DNA of 7,788 nucleotides. It comes from JASFEQ01 sp050124735. Lineage in GTDB: Bacteria > Desulfobacterota > DSM-4660 > Desulfatiglandales > HGW-15. This document shows positions 5,904 to 7,788 of the stretch, in pieces. Each line of letters begins with the position of its first letter. Position 1 is the first letter of the stretch. A model generated the notes under the pieces. That model was not told the origin of the DNA, made no database searches, and saw only the letters and a list, made by a program, of their open reading frames with translations. Position numbers and translations under genes: made by a program. The stretch is from contig JASFEQ010000215.1 of assembly GCA_050124735.1 (NCBI GenBank), positions 1 through 7,788 on the forward strand, written 5' to 3'.

Positions 5904-7631
5904 CTAGTATTTCCTTTCCTTGGGTTGGAATCGGGTTATGGTGACAGGTTTATAGGAAATCTGGGGTTCTCCCGTATCAGAAAACTTACACAGGGTGTGG
6001 ACGAGCCACTTTTCATCGTCCCTGTCAGGGAAATCCTCTCGACAATGGGCCCCCCGGCTCTCTTCTCGTTCAAGAGCGCCGAGACTGATCACCTCAGCCA
6101 GATCTAACATGTATCCCAGTTCGATCGCTTCCAGAAGATCCCGGTTGAAACAGCTGCCCTTGTCATGAAGAGAAACCTGTCTATAGCGCTTTTTCAGCTC
6201 TCTGACCTTTTCCAGGGCCTGGAGCAAGTCCTCCCCCATGCGAAAAACGGAGACCTTGTCCATCATCACTTTCTGTAACTCGGATCGAATGTGACTGGAT
6301 CGTTCCTTGCCCTGGTTCCCCATCAACGCGTTAAGCCGATGGGCCATCTCTTTTTCAGAATTTGGGGGGAATTTGGCCCATTTCATGGTGGAGACCGCCC
6401 GATTCATCTCTTTGCCCGCCCGTCTGCCAAAGACCAAGAGATCAAGGAGGGAATTACAACCGAGGCGGTTGGACCCGTGCACAGAGACGCAGGCGCATTC
6501 CCCCGCAGCGTAGAGCCCTGGAAACGGCGTACCCTCGTTGTCAATAATCACGTTTCCATCCTCATTGGTAGCGATTCCGCCCATCATGTAATGACAAGTG
6601 GGGTGCACAGGGATAGGCTCCTGGACGGGGTCCACGCCCGCATAGGTGCGGGCAAATCCGGTAATTTCAGAGAGCTTTGTTTCGAGGACCTCTTTACCCA
6701 AAAGGACCAGGTCCAGGTGCAGATAATCCTTGCCCTCAATGCCTTTCCCATTCCGGATTTCTTCCAGCATACATCGGCTCACCATATCACGCGGGGCCAG
6801 ATCTTTGATGACGGGGGCATAGCGTTCCATAAATCGTTCCCCATCCTTGTTTCGCAGCACACCCCCTTCGCCCCGTGCAGCCTCGCTGATCAGAATGCCC
6901 AGTTTATAGATACCGGTGGGATGAAACTGGACAAATTCCATGTCCTCCAAGAGCGCGCCGGCGTAATAGGCGATGGCAAGACCATCTCCAGTACTGGCAA
7001 AGGCATTGGAAGTGGTCTTATAAATCTTTCCCGCCCCGCCCGTAGCCAACAAGACGGTCTTGCTACGAAAGGTGTGCAGTTTTCCCGTAGCAAGCTCATA
7101 GGCCAGGACGCCGCAGCACTGACCGTCTTGGACCATGAGAGACAACATCTGAAATTCATCATTAAATGCAACGCCCCGTTGGAGACATTGCTCCCAGAGC
7201 GTATCCAGGATAACCCTCCCGGTCCGGTCGGCGGCGTAGCAGGCCCGTTTGACGGGCGCTTCACCAAAGTTGCGGGTATGTCCCCCAAAGGCCCTTTGCG
7301 CGATCTTCCCCTCATGGGTCCGGTTGAATGGCACACCCAGGTGTTCCAGTTCATAGATGGCTCGAGGGGCATCTTTGGCGAGAATTTCGATGGCGTCCTG
7401 GTCACCCAGATAATCGCTGCCCTTGACCGTGTCAAACATATGCCATTCCCAACGGTCTTCTTCTTCGTTGCCCAGCGCAGCGCCGATCCCCCCCTGGGCG
7501 GCCCCAGAATGGGATCGGGTGGCAAAAACCTTGGTAAGGACGGCAACATTTAGGTCTTCATCCATTTCAATGGCAGCGCGGAGTCCGGCCAGTCCCGCGC
7601 CCACAATGATCACGTCATATTGATGCTTCAT
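5904..7631 (-). CDS. sdhA: Succinate dehydrogenase/fumarate reductase flavoprotein subunit
   Basis: This is the catalytic subunit, which interconverts succinate and fumarate with covalently bound FAD. The 575 residues show the Rossmann GAGLAG (11-16), the FAD-linking histidine His41 in ATRSHSGAAQGG, and the dinucleotide segment LLATGGAGK (194-202). HPTG (237-240), the catalytic arginine in LAPRDMVSR (Arg281) and PTCHYMMGGI (His347) are present, as is GSNRLGCNSLLDL with Arg389. The C-terminal helical domain ends with the usual ESRGAHCREDFP (524-535). Nothing key is missing. The length is that of E. coli-like SdhA rather than the longer FrdA of B-type (Wolinella-like) complexes. Start at 7631 is supported by an AGAGG site upstream. 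It precedes sdhB with a one-base gap. The membrane anchor subunit(s), normally just upstream, are outside the window. Confidence 0.96.
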   Translation of the reverse strand: MKHQYDVIIVGAGLAGLRAAIEMDEDLNVAVLTKVFATRSHSGAAQGGIGAALGNEEEDRWEWHMFDTVKGSDYLGDQDAIEILAKDAPRAIYELEHLGVPFNRTHEGKIAQRAFGGHTRNFGEAPVKRACYAADRTGRVILDTLWEQCLQRGVAFNDEFQMLSLMVQDGQCCGVLAYELATGKLHTFRSKTVLLATGGAGKIYKTTSNAFASTGDGLAIAYYAGALLEDMEFVQFHPTGIYKLGILISEAARGEGGVLRNKDGERFMERYAPVIKDLAPRDMVSRCMLEEIRNGKGIEGKDYLHLDLVLLGKEVLETKLSEITGFARTYAGVDPVQEPIPVHPTCHYMMGGIATNEDGNVIIDNEGTPFPGLYAAGECACVSVHGSNRLGCNSLLDLLVFGRRAGKEMNRAVSTMKWAKFPPNSEKEMAHRLNALMGNQGKERSSHIRSELQKVMMDKVSVFRMGEDLLQALEKVRELKKRYRQVSLHDKGSCFNRDLLEAIELGYMLDLAEVISLGALEREESRGAHCREDFPDRDDEKWLVHTLCKFSDTGEPQISYKPVTITRFQPKERKY

Positions 7632-7788
7632 GATGAACCTCTTGTCTCTTTAATGCTCCCCGATTCCTGCCAGTCGGTAAAAAAGCTCTGCTTTTTAATT
7701 CCGAGGCCACGCCCCATTTCTCAAGGCCGCATCTATTGTGTGAGCGGGCGGTGACCCCATATTTTGCGGTTTAACAAAGTGACGGGAG
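7632..7788. other. Region upstream of sdhA; no gene recognised
   Basis: In most sdh operons a cytochrome b or hydrophobic anchor gene ends close to sdhA. Here the 157 bases before the start hold no hydrophobic coding frame. On the minus strand one frame is open from the window edge to a TAA near 7697, about 30 residues, but it is not hydrophobic and I cannot support it. A small hairpin, AAAAAGC (7680-7686) with GCTTTTT (7690-7696), lies next to that TAA. With only two G-C pairs it is a weak terminator candidate. The sdhAB promoter may lie here, but I see no clear hexamers. Confidence 0.35.

Noticed and set aside
6890..7549. A 219-residue minus-strand frame within sdhA
   Set aside because: It is a shifted frame of sdhA, low in family resemblance and rich in Pro, Ser and Arg; sdhA itself is intact.
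6291..7553. A 420-residue open frame on the + strand opposite sdhA
   Set aside because: It is antisense to a fully conserved flavoprotein, its translation has no recognisable domains, and long opposite-strand frames are common over GC-rich genes.

Overview
The window is ordinary bacterial chromosome carrying seven clear or probable protein genes, one very small probable gene and one compact structured repeat-like element. An octaheme cytochrome of the hydroxylamine oxidoreductase (HAO) superfamily, a DUF4174 protein and an SdhA/SdhB pair suggest an anaerobic or respiratory Gram-negative bacterium. I would guess Desulfobacterota, but that is inference from protein resemblance. No rRNA, tRNA or CRISPR array is visible.

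Layout. At 32-433 (+) is an unrecognised soluble protein. It converges on a DUF2177 four-helix membrane protein (501-908, -). A gene-poor AT-rich stretch of about 290 bp follows. Next comes an apparent two-cistron unit on the + strand: a 23-residue single-helix peptide (1198-1269), whose stop codon runs into the ribosome binding site of an unrecognised 90-residue protein (1286-1558). A DUF4174 envelope protein (1578-2060, -) is divergent from the octaheme cytochrome (2302-3783, +). The cytochrome converges on a 12-helix MFS transporter (3939-5090, -). Then come the iron-sulfur and flavoprotein subunits of succinate dehydrogenase/fumarate reductase (sdhB 5201-5902, sdhA 5904-7631, both -). Their membrane anchor is not in the window.

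How the genes relate. SdhA and SdhB form the soluble part of one complex and are translated from adjacent cistrons one base apart. The cytochrome is probably periplasmic and is the only c-type cytochrome here. No NapC/NrfH-type quinol dehydrogenase lies next to it, so its electron partner is unknown. The other genes do not form an obvious pathway with these.

The most unusual part is the GC-rich 150 bp (3780-3929) wedged between the stop codons of the cytochrome and the transporter. It has a perfect 9-bp GC hairpin near one end, a second GC hairpin near the other, a long central stem, and a 9-base loop-to-tail complementarity that would make a pseudoknot. It is bounded by matching GTGAAGC sequences. 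Read on the minus strand it resembles the ends of an IS200/IS605-type (Y1 HUH transposase) element without transposase or TnpB. I treat it as a candidate non-autonomous element or structured RNA remnant.
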